NCBI RefSeq assembly: GCF_024343775.1
Contig: NZ_RJUF01000009.1
Coordinates: 1-64,000 of the forward strand
Direction: 5' to 3'
Length of the DNA stretch: 64,000 nt
Source of the DNA: Lacihabitans soyangensis
GTDB lineage: Bacteria; Bacteroidota; Bacteroidia; Cytophagales; Spirosomataceae
The notes beneath the pieces are model-generated. The model had not been told where the DNA came from and did not search any database. It was given only the letters and a program-made list of their open reading frames with translations. The position numbers and the translations under genes were made by a program. Shown here piece by piece: positions 34,882 to 43,044 of the stretch (its first letter is position 1; the number at the start of each line of letters is the position of its first letter).

Positions 34882-37290
34882 ATGAGTGAACTGCTTACTG
34901 GTTTTTATACATCAAATGAGGTAATTCTATCAAAAACAGAGGTTTTGGCTGATTATCAATTGGTTTGTGAGAGTAGGGCAGTGAGTTTAATGGGACGCAA
35001 AGACGTATTCATGGGTCGTGCAAAATTTGGTATTTTTGGCGACGGAAAAGAGCTCGCACAAATTGCACTATCCAAAGTTTTTAGAAAAGGCGACTTCCGA
35101 TCGGGGTATTATCGCGACCAAACCTTGGTTGCGGCTACTGGTGGCCTTACTTGGCAACAGTTTTTTGCACAATTGTATGCACACGCCGACATCAATCACG
35201 ATATTTTTACGGCAGGTAGATCAATGAATGCCCATTTTGGCAATCATTGGGTGGACGATAAAGGACATTGGTTAGACCAAACCGAAATGTTCAACGGAGC
35301 CGTAGATGTTTCTTCTACTGCAGGTCAAATGCCCCGGAGTTTGGGTCTTGCTTATGCTTCAAAGTTGTTTCGCAAAAATCCATATTTAAAGAAGTTCAAG
35401 AATTTCTCCAATGGCGGTAACGAAGTTTGTTTTGCTACGATTGGTGACGCCTCTACTTCTCAGGGTATGTTTTTTGAAACCATTAACGCAGCTGGAGTTT
35501 TACAAATACCGCTTGTGGTCTCTGTTTGGGACGATGGCTACGGCATATCCGTACCTATAGAATACCAAACCACCAAAGGGAGTATTTCTGAAGCCTTGGC
35601 TGGATTTGAGAAAACCGATGGTAATGGCATAGAAATCATTAAAGTAAAAGGGTGGGATTATCCAGCACTTATTCAAGCCTATCAAAAAGCGGCAAGAATC
35701 GCACGTGACGAACACACACCAGTGTTGGTACATGTGGTAGAAGTCACTCAGCCGCAGGGTCACTCGGCATCGGGCTCTCACGAAAGATATAAATCAAAAG
35801 AAAGACTTGCCTGGGAACTAGAATACGACTGTAATTTGGTTTTCAGAGATTGGATTCTCAAAAATAATTTTGCTGATGAAGCCGAGTTGAAAGCCATTGA
35901 GAAAAAGGCTGATGATAACGCCAAAGATGCTCGTAAAAAGGCATGGGACGCTTGTCGTGAAGCCATCAATGCCGACAATGTCTTGGTTACCTCCTTACTA
36001 ACAGAGGCTCTTGAAAGTAGCAAGGGTGACTTGGAAATAGCCAAACTTGTTTCGCAGTTCGAAACAAACACCAATCTGCAGAAAAAGGATGGATTAAAGA
36101 CTTTGAAATTACTTTCAAGGATTGTTTCTGGTGAAAAAATCAGGAAGGAAATTGGCAAATTGATAGAGAGTCTTCAGGCAAAAAACACACACAGATATAG
36201 CAGTCATCTTTATTCTGAATTCGAAACCTCGCCCATGCGAGTAAAACCTGTAAAGGCCATTTACTCTGACAAAAGCCCGATGGTGGACGGACGCGAGATT
36301 GTTAACAGATTTTTTGACTATGTTTTTTCTAAAAATCCATTGGTATTTGCCTTAGGTGAGGACATTGGGAAAATAGGAGACGTAAACCAAGGCTTCGCCG
36401 GTTTACAAGAAAAATATGGTGAACTGAGAATCACAGATACGGGAATAAGAGAAACCACCATTATTGGTCAAGGAATAGGTGCTGCCATGCGTGGTTTGAG
36501 GCCTATTGTCGAGATTCAGTATTTCGATTATATTTATTACGCCCTTCCAACACTTACCGACGACCTAGCTTCCTTACGTTACCGTACCTTTGGAAGGCAA
36601 CTGGCTCCAGTGATTGTGCGTACTCGCGGTCACCGTTTAGAGGGTATTTGGCATTCAGGTTCTCCTATGGCTGTTATGATTCATGCTTTAAGAGGAATGC
36701 ACGTGTTAGTGCCAAGAAATTTCGTAAAAGCAGCAGGTTTTTATAATACATTGCTCAAAGGCGATGATCCAGCATTGGTCATAGAGAGCCTAAATGGTTA
36801 CAGACTTAAAGAAAAACTGCCCGATAATCTGCACGAAATATGTGAGCCATTGGGCGTACCAGAAATTTTAAATGAAGGTAACGACATAACTATAGTGACT
36901 TATGGCTCCATGTGCCGCATAGTAGTTGAAGCCGCCGAAGATCTTCGCAAAGTTGGAATTAGTGCCGAAGTAATTGACGTTCAATCGCTTTTGCCGTTTG
37001 ATATCAACAAAATGATTCTGAAGTCAGTAAAAAAGACCAATCGTGTCATTTTTGCTGACGAAGATATGCCTGGAGGAGGCACAGCCTACATGATGCAACA
37101 AGTGCTTGACGAGCACGGTGCCTACCATTTCCTTGACTCCAAACCTGTGTGTATCAGTGCACAAGCCCACCGACCAGCTTACGGCACAGACGGCGACTAT
37201 TTCTCTAAACCCAACGTCGAGACAATCTTCGATGCCGCCTACCAAATTATGTCAGAGGTAAATCCTGCTAAGTATCCGGAGTTGTATTGA
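34882..37290 (+). CDS. 2-oxoacid dehydrogenase E1 component, fused alpha and beta subunits
   Basis: An 802-residue thiamine-diphosphate enzyme that combines both E1 subunits, as is common in Bacteroidota. The alpha half holds the ThDP/Mg motif starting GDASTSQG (188-195) and ending in WDDGYGIS, and the beta half starts near 455 with MVDGREIVNRFFDYVF, followed by ALGEDIG. It decarboxylates a 2-oxoacid and passes the acyl group to E2 lipoyl domains. Branched-chain 2-oxoacids are the most likely substrate, but pyruvate is not excluded. No E2 or E3 gene is adjacent. A helical linker of ~120 residues (about 310-440) joins the halves. Confidence 0.92.
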   Translation: MSELLTGFYTSNEVILSKTEVLADYQLVCESRAVSLMGRKDVFMGRAKFGIFGDGKELAQIALSKVFRKGDFRSGYYRDQTLVAATGGLTWQQFFAQLYAHADINHDIFTAGRSMNAHFGNHWVDDKGHWLDQTEMFNGAVDVSSTAGQMPRSLGLAYASKLFRKNPYLKKFKNFSNGGNEVCFATIGDASTSQGMFFETINAAGVLQIPLVVSVWDDGYGISVPIEYQTTKGSISEALAGFEKTDGNGIEIIKVKGWDYPALIQAYQKAARIARDEHTPVLVHVVEVTQPQGHSASGSHERYKSKERLAWELEYDCNLVFRDWILKNNFADEAELKAIEKKADDNAKDARKKAWDACREAINADNVLVTSLLTEALESSKGDLEIAKLVSQFETNTNLQKKDGLKTLKLLSRIVSGEKIRKEIGKLIESLQAKNTHRYSSHLYSEFETSPMRVKPVKAIYSDKSPMVDGREIVNRFFDYVFSKNPLVFALGEDIGKIGDVNQGFAGLQEKYGELRITDTGIRETTIIGQGIGAAMRGLRPIVEIQYFDYIYYALPTLTDDLASLRYRTFGRQLAPVIVRTRGHRLEGIWHSGSPMAVMIHALRGMHVLVPRNFVKAAGFYNTLLKGDDPALVIESLNGYRLKEKLPDNLHEICEPLGVPEILNEGNDITIVTYGSMCRIVVEAAEDLRKVGISAEVIDVQSLLPFDINKMILKSVKKTNRVIFADEDMPGGGTAYMMQQVLDEHGAYHFLDSKPVCISAQAHRPAYGTDGDYFSKPNVETIFDAAYQIMSEVNPAKYPELY

Positions 37291-37317
37291 GGTGTGTTTT
37301 GTTTCCGAAAAAATACT

Positions 37318-37325
37318 TATATTTG
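37318..37325 (+). promoter_or_regulatory. -7 promoter element of the RelE/ParE-type module
   Basis: TATATTTG matches TAnnTTTG, 19 bases before the antitoxin ATG. A TTTTG lies at 37297-37301, a somewhat short distance for a -33 element. Confidence 0.5.
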
Positions 37326-37344
37326 AATCATTAAAATCAAGAAT

Positions 37345-37518
37345 ATGGTTTCAGAAGTAATTATTGACGAAAAAAAATATGTGATTTTGCCAAAAGAAGA
37401 ATTCGTGGCTCTACAAAAAGCAGACTTTCATGAAAAGTTCAAAGGCAGATTATTTTCAATTGATGAAGCTAGAAAAAAAAGTGAAGAATTGATTTTGGAA
37501 TGGGCAAAACAAAAATAA
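37345..37518 (+). CDS. Small antitoxin of the RelE/ParE-type module
   Basis: A 57-residue protein starting at ATG 37345 (MVSEVIIDEKKY) and ending at TAA 37516-37518. It begins with a short beta-strand pair and continues as a charged helix (SIDEARKKSEELILEWAKQ), the layout of small type II antitoxins. It overlaps the toxin start by 19 bases, which supports translational coupling. The exact antitoxin family is not recognised; the role is inferred from size and position. Confidence 0.75.
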   Translation: MVSEVIIDEKKYVILPKEEFVALQKADFHEKFKGRLFSIDEARKKSEELILEWAKQK

Positions 37519-37799
37519 TTTTTCTTGATACTTTCATCGAAAACCTAGCGTCTGTTTCATTTTTTATCGAATCAAAAGGTTTACCACAAACTGCAATTTT
37601 GTTTAAAGAAAAAGTTTATGATTTTATTGAAGACTTGAATTTTGACAAAACTGAATATGCTAGATGCCGTGATCCCGAAAGAGCAAGTTCTGGATTAAAG
37701 TGCATTCCCTTCAACAAAAAGTATACAATAGTTTTTTACCAAATAGATGATGAAGTCATAATAATTGAGTTCGTTGCATCTAAAATGATACATTGGTGA
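37500..37799 (+). CDS. RelE/ParE-family toxin
   Basis: A 99-residue toxin-fold protein. ASVSFFIESKGLPQTAILFKEK contains the first helices (read in part), and the strand pattern at the end, FNKKYTIVFYQIDDEVIIIEF with a central arginine-rich turn at 53-61, matches RelE/ParE toxins. Family members cleave mRNA on the ribosome or poison gyrase; which applies cannot be told. It overlaps the 57-residue antitoxin gene by 19 bases and is followed at once by the nuclease-like fragment. Confidence 0.82.
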   Translation: MGKTKIIFLDTFIENLASVSFFIESKGLPQTAILFKEKVYDFIEDLNFDKTEYARCRDPERASSGLKCIPFNKKYTIVFYQIDDEVIIIEFVASKMIHW

Positions 37800-37808
37800 T
37801 AAACATGA

Positions 37809-38236
37809 GTAAAAGATATTCTTGATGCTTTACAAACACACATTTATTTTTCCCTAAAATCAGAATTTGGATTAAGCAATGTAAGAAGCGTGGAATTAGG
37901 TCATGCAGATAAGAGAATAACTGACTTTGTTATCAAAAATGGCTCTAATGCTGATAAAGCGATGGAATATAAATATTGGTCAACCCCAGACTTCGCTTTG
38001 CTAAAAAAGACTTTGAAAACGAAATAGCCAAAGACATAGTGGCCGGCCGAAATTGGCAAATGAGGGTTTTTAGGACTCCATCGGGCTGTTCAAGTGATGC
38101 AGTTCTTCAAGATAAAATTATTGTAATGGTGGAGAATGGGCAGTTGTTGAATGTTAAAAATGCTTTAATTAATTGTGGCAAAACCAACCCAGCAAGTAGA
38201 GCATTATTATTAAGGGATAAAATTAAGACACTATGA
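37809..38236 (+). pseudogene. Frameshifted nuclease-like toxin tip without start codon
   Basis: Two frames form one protein: frame one is open from 37809 to the TAG at 38025, and frame two continues to 38236. Adding one A to the A6 run at 38003-38008 joins them into about 140 residues. The fused sequence contains TDF, and 13 residues later EYKYW, the spacing of a PD-(D/E)xK nuclease core, then GRNWQMRVFRTP. Stops at 37800 and 37806 lie in frame before it and no start fits, so an N-terminal part is missing. The end overlaps the next gene by four bases (ATGA). This is the pattern of the C-terminal toxin domain of a larger polymorphic toxin with its immunity gene. The indel may be real or a homopolymer error. 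Confidence 0.6.
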
Positions 38237-39456
38237 ATTATCGTAAATTGTATGGAAATCAGAAATATTTAATGAAGGACTTAAATATTGATTTAAATAT
38301 TATCCAAGCGAAGTATTATACGGCCCCAACAATTGTACCTAATGAAAATGGATATTCTTTTTATCAATGGATTTCTTATCCATCCCCAAATCAACCTTTG
38401 ATTATTGGCCTCGATTTAAATTTGAATAAAATTTTTGAAATTACTAGTAACATTTCGCTTTGGTCAAATTTAGATGAAATTATATGTTCAGAAAATGGGA
38501 ATTCAGATATTGTAGTCTTTAGCAATGAAACTGGAAATGAAATTAAAAGATATAAAATTCCCTATGAAAATGACTATCCAACTTTAATTTTTAAAAATAT
38601 ATATTATTCAGATTTGGATTTTAATGGTTTATTAAAAAAGTCTTTTGATGGAAAAACTTTCTGGAAGATTGAACTTCCTTATGTCAAAATAATTGCTTCA
38701 AAGGAAAATGATTTAATTGTAATTCAAGATCAGGATAAAAACTCCTTTCACGGTCGAGTCGGCCTATTTTGTATTTCTGATTTAGACGGTTCTATTAAGT
38801 GGAATTTGCATGAATCTTTTTTATTCAAGAAAACGCAAATTTCAGACCTCTTGGATAGAAATATTTATTTGCATGATAACGGTATTTTGTTAGTCCAAAG
38901 CCGTTCGCAAGGTATATTGGGTGTTAAAGCCACAACAGGCAAAATACTATGGAAATGGAAGCCAGATTTAAAGAAAATAGAACCTATTCGTCAAAAAAAT
39001 CTTGCACATCAAAATGACCCTAAGCCCAATGTAAAAAAAATGAATTTGAATACATTTAGCTTTACGATTGATTATGAAGGTATTGTCCATATTTTGAACC
39101 ATGAATTTTATACGCAGCTAAATAGCCTAACGGGTGGTATTATTAACGAATTTGAGATGGATCCCTCGTTAATACAAGAAAAGCCATATTTTAAATACGG
39201 ATATTCTTATTATGAAAAATTCATAGGTTCAGAGGTAACGGTTTCAAAAACTCATGTCATTGGCTCAAATTGCGAGAGGATTATTTTTATGAATAAAACT
39301 ACAGGCAAATTAGAAAAGATAATATCTGGGGAGGATCCAAAACATGGCGTCATTCGAAGAATACTTATTACAGGTGAAAATAAAATGATAACCATTGAAG
39401 AATGTAGCTCCAAAAAACTTAACCCTTATTATTTGAAAATTTGGAATGCGGAGTAA
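38233..39456 (+). CDS. PQQ-like beta-propeller protein, candidate immunity protein
   Basis: A 407-residue soluble protein without signal peptide. Repeated blades with tryptophan and glycine docking are visible: SFDGKTFWKIELP, SDLDGSIKWNLHESF, GVKATTGKILWKWKP and MNKTTGKLEKIISG, the pattern of PQQ-like propellers, but no PQQ site can be assigned. It starts inside the stop of the preceding nuclease-like fragment (ATGA) and is AT-rich. By position it may be the immunity protein of that toxin domain. That role is inference; an unrelated propeller is possible. Confidence 0.6.
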   Translation: MNYRKLYGNQKYLMKDLNIDLNIIQAKYYTAPTIVPNENGYSFYQWISYPSPNQPLIIGLDLNLNKIFEITSNISLWSNLDEIICSENGNSDIVVFSNETGNEIKRYKIPYENDYPTLIFKNIYYSDLDFNGLLKKSFDGKTFWKIELPYVKIIASKENDLIVIQDQDKNSFHGRVGLFCISDLDGSIKWNLHESFLFKKTQISDLLDRNIYLHDNGILLVQSRSQGILGVKATTGKILWKWKPDLKKIEPIRQKNLAHQNDPKPNVKKMNLNTFSFTIDYEGIVHILNHEFYTQLNSLTGGIINEFEMDPSLIQEKPYFKYGYSYYEKFIGSEVTVSKTHVIGSNCERIIFMNKTTGKLEKIISGEDPKHGVIRRILITGENKMITIEECSSKKLNPYYLKIWNAE

Positions 39457-39552
39457 TCCAAAAAGTGATTTCAAAATTCATTTGTATTTTTGAGATTCAA
39501 TTCAACCGTCAATGCACCCTTCGTGACATTTTTTTCCTCCAAAAAAATAGTC

Positions 39553-39560
39553 TAAATTTG
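39553..39560 (+). promoter_or_regulatory. -7 promoter element of the dipeptidase gene
   Basis: TAAATTTG fits TAnnTTTG, 21 bases before the ATG at 39582. A T-rich tract at 39529-39535 lies near the -33 distance. Confidence 0.5.
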
Positions 39561-39581
39561 GTATTATTTTAAAATGCCTTG

Positions 39582-40961
39582 ATGAAAGATTATATAGCTT
39601 CAAACAAACAACGATATTTAGACGAACTCTTCGATTTTTTAAGGATTCCTTCGGTCAGTGCGGACTCCAAGCACATTCCTGACATGATTACTGCTGCTGA
39701 ATGGGTAAAAGATAAATTGCTAGCAGCAGGACTTGACAAAGCTGAAATTTGCCCTACAGAAGGTCATCCGATAGTTTTTGCTGAAAAAATTATTGACCCA
39801 AGTTTACCTACTATTTTGGTGTATGGTCACTATGACGTACAGCCCGCCGACCCTATCGAACTTTGGAATAGCCCACCTTTTGAACCAACAGTTATCATAA
39901 CACCAAGTCACCCGCAAGGAGCTATTTTCGCTCGTGGTGCTTGTGACGACAAAGGCCAGATTTACATGCACGTTAAAGCAATCGAAGCTATGATTTTGCA
40001 TAATGAACTCACTTGCAACGTAAAAGTGATGTTTGAGGGCGAGGAAGAAGTAGGCTCTGAAAATCTTGGAACTTTTGTAAAAAACAATAAAGAAAAACTC
40101 AAGGCCGACATCATTCTTATATCCGATACTTCTATCATCGGCAACGATATTCCTTCGGTAGAAACTGGCTTGAGAGGCTTGGCATATATGGAGGTTGAAG
40201 TGGAGGCTGCCAACCGTGATTTGCACTCGGGCGTTTATGGTGGTGCAGTGGCGAACCCGATTAATGTTTTGTCACAAATGATAGCCTCCTTACATGACGC
40301 CGACGGCAAAATCACCGTAAAAGGATTTTATGACAAAGTGGTGGAACTGAGCCAGGTAGAAAGAGACGAACTCGAAGCTGCTCCTTTTGATTTGGAAGAA
40401 TACAAAAAAGACCTCAACATTGCCGAGGTAACAGGTGAAAAAGGCTATACCACCAGAGAAAGAGCGGCCATAAGACCTACGTTGGATGTCAATGGAATTT
40501 GGGGTGGCTACACAGGTGAAGGTTCAAAAACCGTTTTGCCTTCAAAAGCATTCGCCAAAATATCGATGCGATTGGTGCCTGACCAAGACTGGGAAGAAAT
40601 TTCCGACTTGTTTATGACACACTTCAAGGCCATAGCTCCTCCGACTGTAAAAGTTTCTGTAAAAAAACATCACGGAGGTCAACCTTATGTTACGCCAACA
40701 GATTCAATAGGCTATAAAGCCGCCTTTATGGCTTTGGAGGAGAGCTTCGGCAAGAGACCTGTACCAACCAGAGGCGGAGGAAGTATTCCAATCGTAGCAC
40801 TTTTTGAACAAGAACTGGGACTGAAGTCTATACTTTTCGGATTTGGATTAGATTCTGATGCCTTACATTCGCCGAATGAGCATTATGGCATTTTCAATTT
40901 TATGAAAGGAATCGAAACCATTCCGTTGTTTTACAAGTATTTCAGGGAATTGAGTAAATAG
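39582..40961 (+). CDS. M20-family dipeptidase
   Basis: A 459-residue cytoplasmic metallopeptidase of the CNDP/PepV-like M20 family. Zinc ligands and catalytic residues are visible: GHYDVQPADP with H83 and D85, GACDDKGQ near 119-126, the EGEEEVGS block at 152-159, and HSPNEHYGIF near the C-terminus with the last histidine. The lid domain is in the middle (about 205-350). It hydrolyses dipeptides and related small peptides. The ATG at 39582 is taken rather than the TTG one codon earlier. Stands alone. Confidence 0.93.
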   Translation: MKDYIASNKQRYLDELFDFLRIPSVSADSKHIPDMITAAEWVKDKLLAAGLDKAEICPTEGHPIVFAEKIIDPSLPTILVYGHYDVQPADPIELWNSPPFEPTVIITPSHPQGAIFARGACDDKGQIYMHVKAIEAMILHNELTCNVKVMFEGEEEVGSENLGTFVKNNKEKLKADIILISDTSIIGNDIPSVETGLRGLAYMEVEVEAANRDLHSGVYGGAVANPINVLSQMIASLHDADGKITVKGFYDKVVELSQVERDELEAAPFDLEEYKKDLNIAEVTGEKGYTTRERAAIRPTLDVNGIWGGYTGEGSKTVLPSKAFAKISMRLVPDQDWEEISDLFMTHFKAIAPPTVKVSVKKHHGGQPYVTPTDSIGYKAAFMALEESFGKRPVPTRGGGSIPIVALFEQELGLKSILFGFGLDSDALHSPNEHYGIFNFMKGIETIPLFYKYFRELSK

Positions 40962-41102
40962 AACTTATTTTTTATCAATATTCACAGTTGTGTAGAATTT
41001 TTCTTTCATCAAAATCCGTGTAAATCAGCATTACGAAGTATCAGTTTAATCAGCTTGCCATTTTTGAATTTCAATGGACGTTTTAATTAAAAGAGTAATC
41101 AA

Positions 41103-41939
41103 ATGAGGGACAAATTAAACTTAGAAAGTCTATCGACGGAGGCAACCTCAAATCACGATAATCTCGAGCAAAAATCGGTGTTTGAACTAATTAAGGGAAT
41201 GAATGATGAAGACAAGACCGTTCCTTTTGCAGTTGAGAAAGCTTTGCCGAAGATTGAAGTCTTTATTCAAAATGCTGTTGAAAGAATGCTCAATGGAGGT
41301 CGTTTGTTTTATATCGGTGCTGGTACAAGTGGTCGCTTAGGTATTTTAGATGCATCAGAATGTCCGCCGACCTACGGAGTACCGCATGGATTGGTGGTTG
41401 GATTGATTGCTGGTGGAGATCACGCTATAAAATTTGCAGTAGAAAATGCCGAAGACGATATAGACCAAGCTTGGGAAGATTTAAAGAAATACGACATTAA
41501 TCAAAACGATACGGTTTTGGGAATAGCCGCTTCTGGTAGGACGCCTTATGTGGTGGGAGGTCTAAAGAAAGCCAATCAAAATGGCATTTTAACGGGCTGT
41601 CTAGTGTGTAACAAAGGCAGTGAGGTAGCGGCAAATGCACAGTTTCCAATCGAAGTAGTTGTTGGGCCAGAATATGTAACAGGCTCAACTAGAATGAAAT
41701 CAGGAACGGCCCAAAAGATGGTTTTGAATATGATTTCTACCTCCATAATGATAAACTTAGGCAAAGTAAGAGGCAACAAAATGGTGGATATGCAGCTCAG
41801 CAACGAAAAACTCATCGAAAGAGGCATCAAGATGATTGTCAGCGAGATAGGTGTTGATTATTCCGTAGCTAAGGAACTTCTAATTACGCAAGGAAGTGTA
41901 AGAAAGGCCGTGGATTTTTACCAAAACATAAATAGATGA
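41103..41939 (+). CDS. murQ: N-acetylmuramic acid 6-phosphate etherase
   Basis: A 278-residue MurQ, which cleaves the lactyl ether of MurNAc-6-phosphate to GlcNAc-6-phosphate and D-lactate in cell-wall recycling. The SIS domain starts at RLFYIGAGTSGRLG (67-80). Glu86 in DASECPP and Glu117 in ENAEDD match the catalytic pair of E. coli MurQ at a constant offset. GSTRMKSGTAQK near 194-205 is the family signature. Length is slightly below the usual ~300 because the C-terminal helices are short. Its stop overlaps the start of the BatA-like gene by four bases; no anmK or murP gene is adjacent. Confidence 0.96.
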   Translation: MRDKLNLESLSTEATSNHDNLEQKSVFELIKGMNDEDKTVPFAVEKALPKIEVFIQNAVERMLNGGRLFYIGAGTSGRLGILDASECPPTYGVPHGLVVGLIAGGDHAIKFAVENAEDDIDQAWEDLKKYDINQNDTVLGIAASGRTPYVVGGLKKANQNGILTGCLVCNKGSEVAANAQFPIEVVVGPEYVTGSTRMKSGTAQKMVLNMISTSIMINLGKVRGNKMVDMQLSNEKLIERGIKMIVSEIGVDYSVAKELLITQGSVRKAVDFYQNINR

Positions 41940-42922
41940 TATGGTTTTCACTCAAATGGTTTTCAACTTCCGCTCTTAACAAATTTGAGTGGGCGAATCC
42001 GTATTTTTTCTGGCTTTTCCTCCTTATTCCGATATTGTTTTTTTTGAAATGGGTATTCAAATCCCAGAGAAAGCAGACTTTGGTTTTGAGTGTTAGCAAT
42101 TTGTCTATTCAAGCTTCGCTTTTCGTTTGGTTGCGTTATTTTGTGCCATTTTTTTATATTTTGGGTATTGTTTGCTTGATTCTAGCTTTGGCGAGGCCTC
42201 AGTTGGTTAACTCTGACAAGGAAAAATATGCCGAAGGAATTGACATAGCATTGGCCATTGATATTTCAGACTCTATGTTGGCCAAAGATCTACAGCCTAA
42301 CCGCCTTGAAGCAGCAAAAAATATAGGTAAAGGATTTGTAGAAGGCAGAGTAAACGACAGGATAGCCTTGGTGGCTTTTGCGGGTGAAACAACTACCTTA
42401 AGTCCGCTTACTACCGACTATGACTTGCTCAAAGAATATCTCAATAGCTTAAATACTAGTCTTATAAAAACCTCAGGCACAGCTATTGGAATGGCTCTTT
42501 CGTCTTGTATCAACAAGCTCAGAGACGTGCCGAGCAAATCGAAAATAGCCATTATTATCAGTGATGGAGACAACACTACGGGTGCCATAGCCCCTGAAAC
42601 AGCGATCGAGTTAGCCAAAACTTTTGGGATCAGAGTTTACACGATAGCAATAGGTAAAAATTCAGCAGAGGAAGTTATTGATGAAAAAACACTGAAAATG
42701 TTGGCTGAAAAAGCCGATGGACAGTTTTTTAGAGCGACCGATAACAACGCCCTTATCAAGATTTTTAGCAAAATAAATCTTCTAGAAAAAACAAAATTCA
42801 AGGACCAAAACATCAAGGATGTTTCTGATTATTACTACATTTACCTCAACTGGTCCATTCTCTTTTTCTTGATTTCCTTATTCCTGAAATTCACTTTTTT
42901 AGGTAATATTTTGGAGGATTAA
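41936..42922 (+). CDS. batA: BatA-like von Willebrand factor A membrane protein
   Basis: A 328-residue inner-membrane protein. Helices at about 24-40 and 70-86 precede a VWA domain (102-290) with the MIDAS motif DISDS (109-113), and a last helix lies near 300-320. This is the layout of BatA in the Bacteroidota Bat (aerotolerance) operons. The usual neighbours (MoxR ATPase, DUF58, BatB-E) are absent: only murQ lies upstream, overlapping by four bases. It may therefore be a stray BatA paralogue. Metal-ion-dependent protein binding is expected; the partner is unknown. Confidence 0.82.
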   Translation: MIWFSLKWFSTSALNKFEWANPYFFWLFLLIPILFFLKWVFKSQRKQTLVLSVSNLSIQASLFVWLRYFVPFFYILGIVCLILALARPQLVNSDKEKYAEGIDIALAIDISDSMLAKDLQPNRLEAAKNIGKGFVEGRVNDRIALVAFAGETTTLSPLTTDYDLLKEYLNSLNTSLIKTSGTAIGMALSSCINKLRDVPSKSKIAIIISDGDNTTGAIAPETAIELAKTFGIRVYTIAIGKNSAEEVIDEKTLKMLAEKADGQFFRATDNNALIKIFSKINLLEKTKFKDQNIKDVSDYYYIYLNWSILFFLISLFLKFTFLGNILED

Positions 42923-43019
42923 TTACCAATTGTGTGAAATATTTCTTCTTTTTTGGAGAAAACGTCAAAATAATATTACAATTCGAATAATTTACCTAAA
43001 AACACATCTGAAAATTTTA

Positions 43020-43027
43020 TAGGTTTG
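43020..43027 (+). promoter_or_regulatory. -7 promoter element before the ThuA-fusion gene
   Basis: TAGGTTTG fits TAnnTTTG and includes the first base of an in-frame GTG at 43027. A transcript starting a few bases later could not use that GTG, which supports the ATG at 43045. Confidence 0.45.
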
Positions 43028-43044
43028 TGCTAACAACCTTAATA

